From contig NC_133658.1 in NCBI RefSeq assembly GCF_037893015.1, positions 253,462,518 to 253,526,517 of the forward strand: a DNA stretch of 64,000 nt, given 5' to 3'. The DNA is from Macrotis lagotis (Eukaryota; Chordata; Mammalia; Peramelemorphia; Peramelidae). The notes under the pieces are model-generated. The model had not been told where the DNA came from, did not search any database, and was given only the letters and a program-made list of their open reading frames with translations. The position numbers were made by a program, and so were the translations under genes. This document shows, piece after piece, positions 11,301 to 23,239 of the stretch. Positions within the stretch are counted from its first letter, which is position 1; each line of letters starts with the position of its first letter.

Positions 11301-12600
11301 AAAGAAACTCTGCTTTGAAAGTCTAATCAAATCCGAACTAACCAATCTCCAAAAGTTTGATAAAGCATATTACCCATTTCTTGAGAGGTGATGTTTACAA
11401 TGTTTAAAAGCATGTATTTTTAGTCACAGTCATTATATGGAATCAGTTTGTTAGAATATATTCTAGGGTTTTCCCACCTTTTTTTTCTCTCTAAAGTGCA
11501 TAAGGGGAAAGTGGAATTAGCAAAGGTTATATCAGAGAGAGTGCAAGCACCATGGAAAGATTTTTTTTTTAAATGCATGGAAGAAAAATGGGGAAAATAG
11601 GAAAGAAACACCAATATGTAGGATAGCTTTGAAAGTAACATGCAGAATTTAATCTGAATTTTTTAAAAAAAGCAAATGAAATGAAATAGAGACCCAGTTT
11701 TACAATAGAATTCTCTTTTTTTATACTCTTCTATGTTTATGTTCAAAATAAAAATATTACAGAAAAATAGAACAAAAAAAGTTTGTTAAATTAAATTGTA
11801 TTGGACTTTCTCCATAGAAAAAATATTTCCAGGTCTATAATACACAATTAAAATGTGCAACATTGTAAATTATCAAAGATGACCTCTTTTTCTTTAATTG
11901 GCTCTTCTTTCTCCAAAGAAACTGCTTCACTGAAATGGTTTTTACCAATTTGTCCTGAGTGAATCACTTTTCAAGGGGGGAAAAAGTTTTTAAAGATTTA
12001 ATGGTCTCTTGGTGGTGAATAAATCACATCTCAGTAGAGTATTTTTCCAATGTGTTGTCTCAAGTAGAGACTCCTAAAATGCTAGCAGATGTAGGGAGTG
12101 AAATGTGCAACCACCAACACACACACTCACACATGCACACGCATATGCATACACAGAAACACATGCAAGTCAGCTAACCACATATGTGAGAGATGTACAA
12201 GGAGAATGATTCAGGGCTCAAAATATGAGCACAATTTCAAATTTGCCACTATGAAGATAGTGACTTTTTAACAATGCTCCAAATTGCAGATGTTCTCTAG
12301 GGGAAACATCTGTGGGTGTGTGTTGGGGAAAGAACATTATCTTGGAGACCAAGATACTTTTCTTATCATCTACCAGGATTCAAAGTACAGTCAATTTTCA
12401 ATGAACTCATGATGTAATCTGAGATTATTCACAACCTCTGCCTCACCATATCACAGTTAACTTGCTTACCTACCAGAAGGTGAGCAGGGAAACAATTGCT
12501 AAAGTTCAATAATCTGATTTCCTTGCCAATATTGAGCAACTCTGATCATAGTTCTAGTGAGGACGACTGAAGAAAGGAATCTTGCTGTTGCAGAAAAAGT
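11301..12600. other. Unassigned AT-rich sequence
   Basis: No gene or clear repeat seen apart from a (CA)-rich patch at about 12117-12165. Could include conserved non-coding sequence; not testable by eye. Confidence 0.4.
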
Positions 12601-12604
12601 CCTT

Positions 12605-12775
12605 TGAATCAGGACCTAAGTTTAACCTGAATTCTGTCACTATGTGGCCATCAACAAGATACCTTAACTTCTTTTGTGCCTCAGTTTCCTCATCTGTAAA
12701 ATGAAGCTAATATTACTTGCAGTACTAATCTCATGGGATTGTTGTGAACAAAGTACTTTATAAAATGGAAAGAAC
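12605..12775 (+). mobile_element. THER1/MIR-type SINE
   Basis: 'aatcaggacctaagtttaa', 'tgcctcagtttcctcatctgtaaaatgaag' and 'tcatgggattgttgtgaacaaagta' in order. Confidence 0.8.
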
Positions 12776-12915
12776 CCTCCATTTCTCCTTTTTAAAATGT
12801 GAATCATTACAAATAGTGTAGGTTTCAGTATTACTGCATTCTTTTTATTTTCTTTCTTTTTAATGATTTATTATAAAATAAAGTATAATGAAGTAAGAGA
12901 AGAGAGATAAATTTA

Positions 12916-13068
12916 TTTTTTTTTAGGTTTTTGCAAGGCAAATGGGGTTAAGTAGCTTGCCCAAGGCCACACAGCTAGGTAATTATTAAGTGTCTGAGGC
13001 CAGATTTGAACTCAGGTACTCCTGACTTCAGGGCCAGTGCTCTATCTACTGCACCACCTAGCCACCCT
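12916..13068 (-). mobile_element. WSINE1-like SINE with TSD
   Basis: Full-length antisense copy; duplications GAGAGATAAATTTA (12902-12915) and GAGAGATATATTTA (13069-13082). Confidence 0.95.
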
Positions 13069-13296
13069 GAGAGATATATTTAGAAATGAATATCATATGA
13101 AAGTAAAAAATTGTAAATTTTTTTAAAAAATTAAGCACCACAGAAATGTGAAATGTATTTAAGGAAACCCATGCCCTTCCATAACAGAAATCAGGATAGA
13201 AATGCTTGCCAAAATGCTCATACATTTAAAGGTAATTATTTCCCAATTTCCCCATATGAAAGATCTACTATGACCATTGTATGAAAAAAAGAGGGG

Positions 13297-13555
13297 CTAG
13301 AATGAGTTTCAGTGCAAAGAGTGCTGGACCTGGAATTAGGAGAACCTGAATACAAATCCAGCTTCAAACACTTAGTAGTTATGTGATCCTAGGCAAGTCA
13401 TTTAAACCTCTGTTTGCTTTAATCCACTGGAGAAAGAAATGAAAAACTCTAGTATCTTTGCCAAGAAAACATCAATCAACAGTATTGGTGGCCCACAGTC
13501 CAACAGAATCACAAAAGAGTTGGGTATGCTTGCATGACTGAATAACAAGGATGAA
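13297..13555 (+). mobile_element. RTE-tailed CORE-SINE
   Basis: MIR-like body followed by 'gtatctttgccaagaaaac ... cacaaaagagttgggtatgcttgcatgactgaataacaa', the RTE/BovB-like tail of a marsupial SINE. Confidence 0.75.
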
Positions 13556-13799
13556 GGATGGGAATGCAATAGAAGTTAGTGTGGTATATGGGAGTGGAGA
13601 GGACTCTCAAAAACTCAATGCTAAGCATTCAACCAAATAGCAGCAATAGTCATACTGGATAGTGTGAGTAACAGCAATAACTGTAGTTGTAGTCAGCATC
13701 ATCGTCATCATAGACAAGAAGGTAGCAGGGTATAGTGATTAGGGAACTGCCAAGATTTGGGACATATATTTGCTAATTACTAACATCTCAGTATTTTAG

Positions 13800-14760
13800 G
13801 ACAGAGAGGCCCAACTCAAATAGAGTTCGAGTCAGATCTATGAAAAGGGGAAGCATTTATGATCAAACAAGAGATAGAGAACTTTCATAAAATTCAAAAT
13901 GGATAATTTTGATTAAATTAAACTAAAAAAGGTTTTGCAGATGTAAAATCAATGCAACCAAGATTAGAAGGAAAGCAGCAAGCTAGGAAAGAATTTTTGC
14001 AATGTTTCTGATAAAGCATTCATTTTCAAAATATAGAGAACTGCATCAAATCTATAAAAATACAATTCATTCTCCAATTGACAAAAGGTCAAAGGATATG
14101 AACAGGCAGTTTTCAGATAAAGAAATTAAAACTATGTGAATCTAAATCTCTTTGATTAGCAAAATGCAAATTAAGACAACTCTGAGGAACCACCCTCACC
14201 TATCAGATTGGTTAATAAGACAGAAAAGGAAAATGATAAATGTTAGAGGGGATGTGGGAAAACTGGAATACTGATGCTGGTGGAGTTGTGAACTGATTCA
14301 ACAATTATGGAGAGCAATTCGGAACTATGCCCAAAGGGCTATAAAACTGGGCATACCCTTTGATCCAGCAATACAAACTACTAGGTCTGTATCCCAAAGA
14401 GATCATGATTAAGGGGAAAGGATCCTCATTGACAAAAATATTTATAGTAGCCCTCTTTATGGTGGCAAAGAATTAGAAACTGAGGGGGATGCCCATCAAT
14501 TGTGGAATGGCTAAATAAGTTATGGTATATGAATGTTATGGAGTACTATTGTTCTCAAAGAACTCACAAGTGGCCAGGTTTCAGAAAAGCATAGAGACCT
14601 GCAAGAAATGATGCTGAGTGAAGTGAGCAGAACCAGGAGAATATTGTATACATTAACAACATTGTGAGATGATCAGTTATGATGGTAAAAGCATCACAAC
14701 CTGCATTGGTGGAGGGATTCCCAACCTGAGAGTTCTTTAGAATAGTGAAATAACTGATCA
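13800..14760 (+). mobile_element. Old L1 3' portion (ORF2 C-terminus)
   Basis: Contains 'aaaggatatgaacaggcagttttcagataaag' and 'agcaaaatgcaaattaagacaactctgaggaacc' (DMNRQFS / MQIKTTLR residues of L1 ORF2), then 'tttgatccagcaat' and 'gatgctgagtgaagtgagcagaaccaggagaa'. Many stops. Confidence 0.9.
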
Positions 14761-15254
14761 AGTCTCTCTCATTTCTGTGTCAGGATTTACAAAGTACTTT
14801 CCTCTCCTACTAAGAGGTAGATAAATTTACACATAACATAACTGAGGTTCAGAGAGGTTAAATAACATTTAAGAGTCATAGGTCAGGATTAGAACTAGAT
14901 CTAAAAACTCTAATTATAGAACTCTTTCACCTACCACACACAAAGTAGAAAACAGACTGAATCTGGAATCAAATAAGCATAAAAGAAAGTATTCCTCTTC
15001 CTTCTACAAGAAGATTCACAAATAAGAATTCAAAAGCCTATGGACTCCATTTCTGGGCAAGTAGACCAACCAACCTCCAGGTGTGGATACAAATATATCA
15101 CCTATGAGGCAGTCAGACCACACCATTTTTACCTTAATAGATGTTTTTCTTTTTAAGGATAAGGATCCATTAATAAAGTTTTTCTACAGTTAATTTCTAC
15201 AATTATAGGACACATTAACAATGAGAATTATCAAAAAGTAGAATAGGGTGCTTT

Positions 15255-15395
15255 GAAAGGGCTCTCCATCCTTGAAGGTCATGAAGCAGTGGTTAAAGAA
15301 TAAATTACTATGGATGCTCTACTACAGATTCTTTTCATGTATAGGTTGGACTAGAGGGCCACTGAAGCACTTCCAATTCTCAAATTCTAGAAGGG
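15255..15395 (+). mobile_element. CR1/L3-type 3' end
   Basis: 'ctccatccttgaaggtc ... ataggttggactagagggccactgaagcacttccaattctcaaattct' matches the CR1-like 3' end pattern. Confidence 0.6.
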
Positions 15396-15454
15396 ACCTG
15401 AAAATATGGAATGGCAGATCTGGAAGATATCTGTAGAATATAAAATATAGAAAG

Positions 15455-15640
15455 TTAGAGCCTGAAAAAACTTACAGATCACTGTGTCCAACACCTTTTT
15501 TAGAGATAAGGAAAATAAGACTCAAGAAGCTTAAATGACTAACCCAGAGTCATATAACTTAGTTAATAGGGGAAATCAGACTTGGATCCAGGTCTCCTGG
15601 ATCCCAAGATAGTGGTCTTTCACCATACCACAGAAAAATG
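15455..15640 (-). mobile_element. MIR/MAR1-type SINE
   Basis: Antisense core with 'ttagagataaggaaaataagactcaagaagcttaaatgac' and 'caggtctcctggatcc'. Confidence 0.75.
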
Positions 15641-16259
15641 TCCACAATCCCTTAGCTTTCTACTCCTCTCCAATCATAGTTAGGAGCCACTAGACTGGAG
15701 CCTGTGTTCAAAACAGAGCTCAAGATGGAGCATTCTGCAGTAGTCAACTTCTCTCCACAGTCAATTACGGTGAGCAGGCCTCCCAGATCATTTTTATAGC
15801 ATTTCCTGGAGTAATGACAAGGCAAATGGAATGATCCACAGGACCCTTTCATCACTAACAAGCATGTCCAAAGGGCAAGGAATGGGGGGAAGGGAGGAGG
15901 GAGAAAAGATAAATCATGTGGGTTTTTTCCTTAAGATTTTTATCCTTGAGATAATCAACAAAATTCACAACTCCACTCATGACATGTTGGTGTTGAGAAC
16001 ACTGTACTAAAGCTGAACTAATTGGCAACAGAAATGGAATTTTTTTCCAGAAGTGTAAATATTTTTTCTTATCCCAGGGAATTACCCTTTGGATTAGGTA
16101 TTCCAGACATGTTCGTGTATAGCTATATACTACAGACAATCTCACAAAGAGGAAGCCAAAGAAAGCTCTGCATAGTTATGAAAAGAATGAGAGTTCTTTC
16201 TATAACATCTTCCTTATAGTATCAAAGGGCATATGTTCTTATTCCCATGTCACCAACAA

Positions 16260-16412
16260 GATAGCTGAGGTTCAGAGGGTTGAAATTTGATTCCACTAGT
16301 AAGTTCTATCTTCTACCTGTGTAACCTCAGGCCATTCTTTTCTTGTTTTCTGTAAAATGAAGAGGGTTGGACTAGATAACCTCTAAGGGCCCTTCCAGAC
16401 CTCAATCTATGA
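16260..16412 (+). mobile_element. MAR1-type SINE 3' part
   Basis: 'gttttctgtaaaatgaagagggttggactagataacctctaagggcccttccagacct' is the MAR1 3' end. Confidence 0.75.
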
Positions 16413-16615
16413 CTTTGCAGGCACAGAGCACAAACACTGGTTCTTTCCAGTACAATACTCCTTCTCTAAAAGTCTTTTATTTATTTGTTTGTTTGATTGT
16501 TTTTATAAGAGGAAGGTCTTTCAGTCAAATACCTAAAAGACTTCTAGTGCTTTAAAATACTTGTTCTTTTTGAATAGTTGGTAAATAGAAACAAAACTCC
16601 ACCCCTGAAACAGCA

Positions 16616-16652
16616 GCATGATGATGATGATGATGATGAAGAGGAGGAGGAG
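16616..16652. repeat. (ATG)n-(AGG)n trinucleotide tract
   Basis: Seven to eight ATG units pass into GAGGAGGAGG. Confidence 0.9.
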
Positions 16653-16827
16653 GATGTAGTTTCTCATGCTTTGTGTTCCATCAGGCCTCAGAATGTGTGA
16701 ACAGATATATCAAATACTTGGGATATAGCATAGAGGCTTTTAGTATCATATTCTTTCTTATGGATTGAAAGGAAATACTGGTCTAGAAATCAGGAAATCT
16801 GATGAAGAGTTCCTGTTTAGCTATGAT

Positions 16828-17060
16828 CACAGAATCTCAGAGTTGGCCTGGGGTCATCTGGTCCAACATGCCTCCAGGAATATTCTCTACAATAAGTGGT
16901 TATCCAGCTTTCAGTTTAAAACTTTCATTGATGGGGAACTCAGTATACCCCAAGGCAGTTTGGTCTATTTTGGGACCTCTCTAATTGCTAAGGAAGTTGG
17001 ATTTTTTTCACATTGAGCTGAAATTTGCTTCTGTTGGTGTGTTATACTGGTACATTGTTC
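16828..17060 (-). mobile_element. CR1/L3-type LINE 3' region
   Basis: Antisense 'cacagaatctcagagttgg ... catctggtccaacatg ... gtggttatccagctttcag ... gatggggaactcagta ... tctctaattgctaaggaagt' matches the CR1 3' part shared across amniotes. The 83-codon open frame here is not a gene. Confidence 0.7.
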
Positions 17061-17071
17061 CTCACGGCAAG

Positions 17072-17098
17072 CCACACACACACACACACACACACACA
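17072..17098. repeat. (CA)n microsatellite
   Basis: About 13 CA units within the end of the CR1-like remnant. Confidence 0.95.
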
Positions 17099-17809
17099 GA
17101 CGCACGCGCATGCGATACATATGCTTCCCTTGGAATACTTTATCTGCCTTTGGTCACGTTCAAACACCATTACAGAGTTTGTAGACAGCTTCCACCAGTT
17201 TCTGATGACACAACATTAAAACTACATTTATTCACTATTTGAGGCTACTCTTACTTTGAGGAAGCTCCCATTAGGGTCCTACAGCAGGACAGCACCTAGC
17301 ACAGTGTCCCACTCATTGTGGGTGCTTAACAACTGCCGAAGGACTGATTTGATTGTTTGTGAATTCTTTGAGTCAGTTATCACATCTGTTCTCATTTATC
17401 AAATAAATGTTGTGGGTTTGAGGGACCAGAAATGTAGACTGGATAATGGAAAGGGCTAACTAAAAGAAAGAGTTAAGGGCAAGCTGCTGAAATTGCTATG
17501 CTCAAGGTGAGTCACGTAACTAATGTATTGCTCTGAGAAGTCAGAGAACATCTAGCACTAAATTAATCTACCAATCCACTCGAATAAAGAACTTTCTCTA
17601 TGTTGGGGACAAGAGAAGAAAGTACCAGGAACTGAGAAAAAATACAGACTTTTAAATCTTTTCAGTGGACAAGACTGAAATTACATTGTCCCTAAATTAA
17701 CATTAGTACCCACTCATTAATATTCTTGAAATTATACCACTGCATCCCAATGAAGTCTCCCAGAAAAATATTCTCTTCCTCTAAGTATTCAATGGCGCTT
17801 TGAGAGTAA

Positions 17810-17930
17810 TACAGTGTTATAATCTACATTTTACAGCAGTAGAAACTGAGACTCAGAGAGATAAAATTGCTTGCCTATAGTTTTAATGCTAATAAGTGAT
17901 CAAGCTGGAACTTTTACCATGGTGATAGAT
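17810..17930 (-). mobile_element. MIR-type SINE remnant
   Basis: Antisense 'tctacattttacagcagtagaaactgagactcagagag'. Confidence 0.65.
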
Positions 17931-18077
17931 TTCAATTGATAGAATGCTGGAAAAACAATATATATACCATAGATTCTTGACCATTCTGAGATGTGGACCT
18001 CCCAATTGCAACTCTGTTTACTGATCTATAATGCCTCTCTAAAGGTATTCTAATTCCCAAAGACCATGTACCTTTCT

Positions 18078-18230
18078 TTGAGGGATAGTTAGGTGCTGAA
18101 GTGAATAGAACCCAGGCCTAGGAGTCAGGAGGACCTGAGTTTAAATTTGACCTCAAGATACTTAATAATTACCTACCTATGTGACCTTGGGCAAGTCACT
18201 TAACCCTATTGCCTCCCCAAACAGAACAAA
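18078..18230 (+). mobile_element. WSINE1-like SINE (old copy)
   Basis: Diverged but complete order: 'taggagtcaggaggacctgag', 'tacttaataattacctacc', 'tgtgaccttgggcaagtcacttaaccctattgcc'. Confidence 0.9.
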
Positions 18231-18275
18231 CAAAATTTCACATGCCTTTAAACCTGATTTTGATTAGATCTGATG

Positions 18276-18279
<4 letters not shown>

Positions 18280-18307
<28 letters not shown>

Positions 18308-18310
18308 GTG
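18280..18310. repeat. (AG)n-(TG)n microsatellite
   Basis: About 13 AG units, then a few TG units. Confidence 0.95.
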
Positions 18311-18899
18311 TGTTCTCCAAAAAGCAAACAGGCCTTTGGTTTGCCACCTGGCTGAGGGAGGGAAAGGGAAGTAAATTAACTTATACCTCCCCACAGGAGG
18401 CATCCAATAAATATCAGTATAAATGATAGGAATAGGGCCCAGAAAATTCTCCTAAAGCCCGAGATTTATCCAATTAGTCATTTAACCTTTCTGAGTCTTG
18501 ATTTTTCTCATCTATAGGACAAGGGTAAGAAGTGAACCCTAAAATCCTGATCCCATTTCTCATCCTCTCCTGTTTAATAGGTACATATGTCTTATTCCTT
18601 ACTGGTAGCCATGGACTACCTTGTTTTAGAAGTTCATTGAAAACCGTTGAAGCTAGAAGATATATTGCTCTGAGCCCAATGAATTGAAGTCCAGAGAAAA
18701 GAAACCATTTGTCAAAAGTCACAAAGTGAAGCAGTAAATCCAAGTCACCTAACTCCTTCCCTCCCTTACCATACTGCCCCTTCAGTCACCTGACTTCAGA
18801 ATCTCATTCTATCTCTGTAAAGTGAGAGGGCTCGTTCAAATACACTCTTTAGGTCCCTTTCAGTTCTATTTCTTCACACCTAAAATATGATTCTTCTGT

Positions 18900-19604
18900 C
18901 TTTGGAACTATAGATATCACATGTAGGATCATGAAAACTCATGTTAATGCATGGATTCCAGAAAGATCAAGATATGGAAGTTACCTAAAATATTTTACAA
19001 TTCAGTTTTGTCCAGAGGATCATTTAGGACCAAGATGATTTAAAACAGATTTCTGAAAGCACTAAACTGAAGTGGAACAAAATTCAATAGAGGCATGTGC
19101 CACTCCCCTCACCCACCCTGCCTCCTCCCCTATCCATTAAAAGCCTGCCCCAACTCAACAGTAAATTCCAGCAGTCCCTAATCCCAAACCCAGTGGATGA
19201 GTCCTCTACTCCCTCCTTTTGATTCATCATCTGCATAGGCAAAAGTCAAAGGAAGATCTGGTTGCAGGTTTTCCTTTAAGTGCTCACCCGTTGGAGAAAA
19301 TGTTTACCCCCTCTCCTTGGTGATACTCCTGGAGCATGACTATTCACCCTAAGCCCCAAGTCAGGGCCTTTCACCTTTAGAACTCCAGACAGATAAATGT
19401 TCTAGAGCTACTCCTTAGCCCATCTAGAGGTTCCTTAACAAACGCCTTCCCCCACCTCCTACCCAGCGCTGTATATGAACATGCATCGATAGGCAAACAA
19501 ATCCATATTCACCATTGAGCAAGTCTGGCCTTTCAGGAAAATGTCAATCTCTTTTTTCTTCTTGTTTTCCCCCCTATTGTTGCAATTAGGTGTCAAGTTT
19601 CATC
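18900..19604. other. Repeat-poor flank of the CpG island
   Basis: Moderate-GC sequence with no recognised repeat family, next to the island at 19605. If a leftward gene starts there, this would be its first intron or exon; no splice-bounded coding exon is recognised. Confidence 0.4.
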
Positions 19605-19950
19605 TTCACAGCGCTCCCGGGGATTGGTGATGACTGTAAAAAACTGCCTAAAAACCAAAGCAACGGTCCGTCTAGGTTGGACTGCCGGTCTCTTGGCCAG
19701 CCGGAAGCCGGGTCCCCCCTCCCCGAGCCCCAACACCCCGCCACAAAGCCGTCTCCCTGATGTAGGAGCAGCCGGAGCTCTGCAGGGCGCTGATAGCGGC
19801 CGCGAGCGGGCTTATCTGCGCGGGCGTCGGGGCGGCCAGCGCGGAGCCGGGGGGGCTCGCCCTGCCGGGGGCCCTGGCTCTGATGCCGCTAGCCTGCCGC
19901 CTGCCCCGTCAGTGTCCCGACCAACCTCTGCCAGGGAGAATTCCACGCTG
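19605..19950. promoter_or_regulatory. Second CpG island; candidate divergent promoter
   Basis: About 350 bases with dozens of CpGs (including GCGGCCGC-like and GCGCGGGCG stretches) in otherwise AT-rich DNA. It is flanked on the right by sequence free of recognisable repeats and then a pyrimidine-rich tract. It lies about 37.5 kb upstream of PARD6B. In human the next gene upstream, RIPOR3, is on the opposite strand, and from memory its 5' end lies roughly 40 kb away, so this may be its promoter, transcribing leftward. No coding exon of RIPOR3 is recognised in 1-19600. The 183-codon open frame here (19624-20175) has no recognisable domain and is probably chance. An unrelated non-coding promoter remains possible. 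Confidence 0.55.
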
Positions 19951-21340
19951 CTCCCCGGGCAGGCCCCCCACCCCCTTCACTTCCCATCCTCCCCCCCCCC
20001 ATCCCCACCTCCCACCCTCCACCCCTCATTCTGGCAATGGGACTGGGAAAATTCAGCTAATTTAAAGTACACGCAGAGTTTGTGGTCATGTCCTGAACCC
20101 TCCACTATTAATCACAGAGCATCTGATTTCTGCTTTGCCTCAGAGGGGGGGACTTGTAACTTTCTGTTTACTTGATTCTGCACCAGGCTGCAAGCTAATC
20201 ACAAACAGACTTGTGCACAGCCTTCCCCTCCTGGTCCTGGTCTCCTCCTCCCACCCCCACTGAAAACCCCCTCCCCTCCCTCTCTCATCCAGCTCCTTTC
20301 CTTTTTCTCTTTGCCTTACCACTTTCTTTGATCCCTCTTATTCCTCCCTCTCCCCCATCCTTCACCCTTCCTGCTGCCCTATTCTTTGTCCTTACATCTT
20401 TCAGTTTCCCCTCCGTGATCCTCTTTGCTTTCTTCTTTCTCCTCTTATCTTAAAACTTTACTTCATTCCCCAGTCTAATCCCATTTCTATTTTCCCCTTA
20501 TTCCCCCTTTCCTCAACTTGAGTTGTTTGTATGCCCACCTGAGTCATACTTTTATACCTTTTCCTTTCCCTGTTCTTTCTCCCCACCCTCCCCCACTCTC
20601 CAGCTTCCCCTTTATACCTCTCACATATCCCAGGGCCTCAATTTAGACTAAAGCATTCTCTTTATTTCTGTTTTTCTTAAAAGTTCAATTATTTTGAGTT
20701 TTGTTGTTGTTGTTTTTCTCATGCCTCTGTCACATTCTTTGGGCAGCTCCTGAAAATTTAATCTGGGTTTCTGAGTTGAGATCCAATTCATGCATTATTA
20801 GGCTTATGTCCCCTTTTGTTCCCTTGCCTGAACCTCTCTGTATCTCAGCTTTCTGATTTAGTTAAAAGATGGAGCCACCAAGAAACAAAGCTCTCATTTA
20901 CTCCCTGGGAAGTTGGACCCTGTTGATTCAAGAGCCTTATGCTTCTAGAAATGAATTCCCCTTTCCATTAGGCCCCTGCATCTCCAGTCACTTTAGAAAT
21001 ATGATCAGGTACAAGTCAAAACATGGTAATAACTAACACCACTACCCTTTCTCCCCCTAACTCTTTTTCTCTAAGAATACTGTGCACCCCACACAATGAA
21101 AGCCTCATTTCCTAGATTATGCCTCCTTAGGCCAATTTGAGCAGCTTATATACATATACATACACATATATGGTAAGTCAACTCAGAGATAAACAGACAT
21201 CCCATGTAACTTACAGCATGAATAACAAAACAGGGAAGTGTTACTGTAAACATGCTATCTGTTTATATTACTTCTTTGTCTTATACATAAGATTGGGCAT
21301 ATGCTTTGCTCTGGGAGTGCCTATACCAATGTAATTCTTA
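19951..21340. other. Repeat-poor stretch with pyrimidine-rich tract
   Basis: From about 19970 to 20640 the + strand is dominated by C and T runs (long CCCTCCC/TTTCC tracts). The segment 20050-20220 is balanced in composition and looks unique. 20640-21340 is unique AT-moderate sequence. No exon, RNA gene or repeat family is recognised. Being next to a CpG island, it may hold proximal regulatory DNA. Confidence 0.5.
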
Positions 21341-21349
21341 GAGAGAAAG

Positions 21350-21490
21350 GTAGAATGATGTAGCAGAAACAGTTTGGAGATCTGAGTTTTAGCCATGTCA
21401 GTCCCTAACTATTAATTGTGTCACCCTGAGTAAGTCATTTCCTCTAAATAAATAGTATTTCCTATAAAAAGAAGGAATTTAACAACCTCA
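21350..21490 (+). mobile_element. MIR-type SINE remnant
   Basis: 'agatctgagttttagccatg ... gtgtcaccctgagtaagtcatttcctc'. Confidence 0.65.
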
Positions 21491-21734
21491 GTGATTCTGT
21501 AAACCTAGGAATTTGACAAGGGCAGGGAAAGTGAGTTGTTTTATAGGTGACTTATCAGAACCCTGCTGACATAGGAGAGTATGTTTTATATTCAGCTGTA
21601 GAGGGGTAGAGATGAGGAGAAAAGAATGAAAAAATGAAAGTTGACATTGACAAATTTCTCAGGTTGAAATGTGGTTTCAGGGGAAAATACCAACTGCCCC
21701 CTAATTAGCTATGTGACTTTGAGTAAGTCTTTTC

Positions 21735-22160
21735 TTTTTTTCTTTAATTGTTTAAAAATGTTTTAGAATTATTTTTTTCCAGCTACATGCAAAAACAGTT
21801 TTCAACATTCTTTTTTTGGTAAGATTTTGAGTTCCACATTTTTCATCTATTCTCCCTTCCCTCCTCTTGATAGTAAGTAATCTGATATGTTATACATATA
21901 TCTGTTAAACAAATTTCCATATCAGTCATGTTAGAAAAGAAGAATCAGAACAAAAGAGAAAAAAAAAACATGAGAGGGGGAAAAAAATAAAACAAATTTT
22001 TAAAAGTTGAAAATTGCATGCTTTGGTCTACAGGTTCCATAGTTCTTTCTCTGAATGTTGATAGTATTTTCTATTACAAGTCCTTTAAAATTGTCTTTGA
22101 TCATTATACTGCTGAGAAGAGCTAAATCTATCATAGTTGTTTATCAGAAATTATTGTTAA
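21735..22160 (-). mobile_element. L1 3' UTR (second subfamily)
   Basis: Antisense 'ttctttctctgaatgttgatagtattttc ... gtcctttaaaattgtctttgatcattatactgctgagaagagctaaat' is the same 3' UTR type as that at about 30170-30300. Confidence 0.75.
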
Positions 22161-22194
22161 TTGAGTGAGTCCTTTCTAATGTAAAAGAGAGTAT

Positions 22195-22380
22195 AGTATA
22201 TTAGAGTTAGAAAAGAACTTAGAGGTCTTCCAGTCCAACCACCACATTTTATAAATGAGAAAACTGAGGGAAGAGAAGTGACTACTTTCCCAAAGTCACA
22301 TAATTATTATGAAGAAATCCAGAAATATACCCCAAGGCTCTTGACTTAACAAACAATATTCTTTCTACTTTGTAGTTTTC
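22195..22380 (-). mobile_element. MIR/MAR1-type SINE
   Basis: Antisense 'gagttagaaaagaacttagaggtcttccagtccaaccaccacattttataaatgagaaaactgagg'. Confidence 0.85.
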
Positions 22381-22489
22381 ACTTTCCATCACAACTGCTT
22401 TTTTGGACATTTCCATAAGCATCTCAAACTCAGCATACCTAAAATGGAAGTCAGTCTCTTTTCCCCAAATCCATTCCTTTATATTACAA

Positions 22490-22790
22490 TTTTTTTATTT
22501 TTGCAAGGCAACCAGGATTAAATACCTTGTCCAGGGGGCGGCTGGGTGATGAAGTGGATAGAGCACAGGAGTCAGGAGTACCTGAGTTTAAATCTGGCCT
22601 CAGACACTTAATGTTTACCTTGCCTTGGGCAAGCCACTTAACCCTATTGCCTTGCAAAAACTAAAATAAAAAAATTAACTTGACCAGGGTCACACAGCTT
22701 ATAAGTATCAAGTGTCTGAAGCTATATTTGAACACACATCCTTGTGACTCTAGGGCCAGTGCTCTATCCACTGTGCCACCAAGCTGCCCC
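22490..22790 (-). mobile_element. WSINE1-like SINE, split by a sense SINE
   Basis: Left part 22490-22536 ('tttttgcaaggcaaccaggattaaataccttgtccag') and right part 22676-22790 ('gaccagggtcacacagc ... gccaccaagctgcccc') form one antisense copy. Confidence 0.9.
22537..22675 (+). mobile_element. WSINE1-like SINE nested in opposite-strand SINE
   Basis: Inserted inside the antisense SINE; duplications TACCTTGTCCAGGG (22523-22536) and TAACTTGACCAGGG (22676-22689), two differences. Confidence 0.9.
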
Positions 22791-23239
22791 ACAGTGCTGG
22801 ATTTGAATGAGGCAAAATTGGGTTCAAACCTTATCTCTGATACTTTTCTTCGTAAGCCTAGACAAGTAGCTTAACTTCTTTCCACAATACTACTCTCTAG
22901 ATTTCAGTTTCCATCACCTTTCAGACATTTCCTTCTGGAGATCCTGCAGGCAATCCAAACTTAACATTTTCAAAACAAACTTATTCTTTATTGTCAACAT
23001 TCAATCCATTTCCAAACTTTCCTATTACTGTCATGACACCATTGCCCTCTGAATCACCCAGCTATCATCACAGCTCCTCACTCATACTCATCCCACATTT
23101 CAAATCAGTTCCCAAATCTTATCTATTCTACCTTTATACCATCTCTCACATGCATCCCCTTCGCTCCATGTACACTGCTACCCACCTAGTTCAGGCCTTC
23201 ATTGCCTCTAGTCTAGCCTATTAAAATCATCCCCTTTTT

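Noticed and set aside
16765..17016. 83-codon frame suggesting a small gene
   Set aside because: The DNA matches the antisense 3' region of a CR1/L3-type LINE.
1..19600. Coding exons of RIPOR3 on the minus strand
   Set aside because: Looked for because of the possible promoter at 19.6 kb, but no segment gave a recognisable RIPOR protein match by eye.
19624..20175. 183-codon open frame at the second CpG island
   Set aside because: Same composition effect; no recognisable domain, no matching splice structure.
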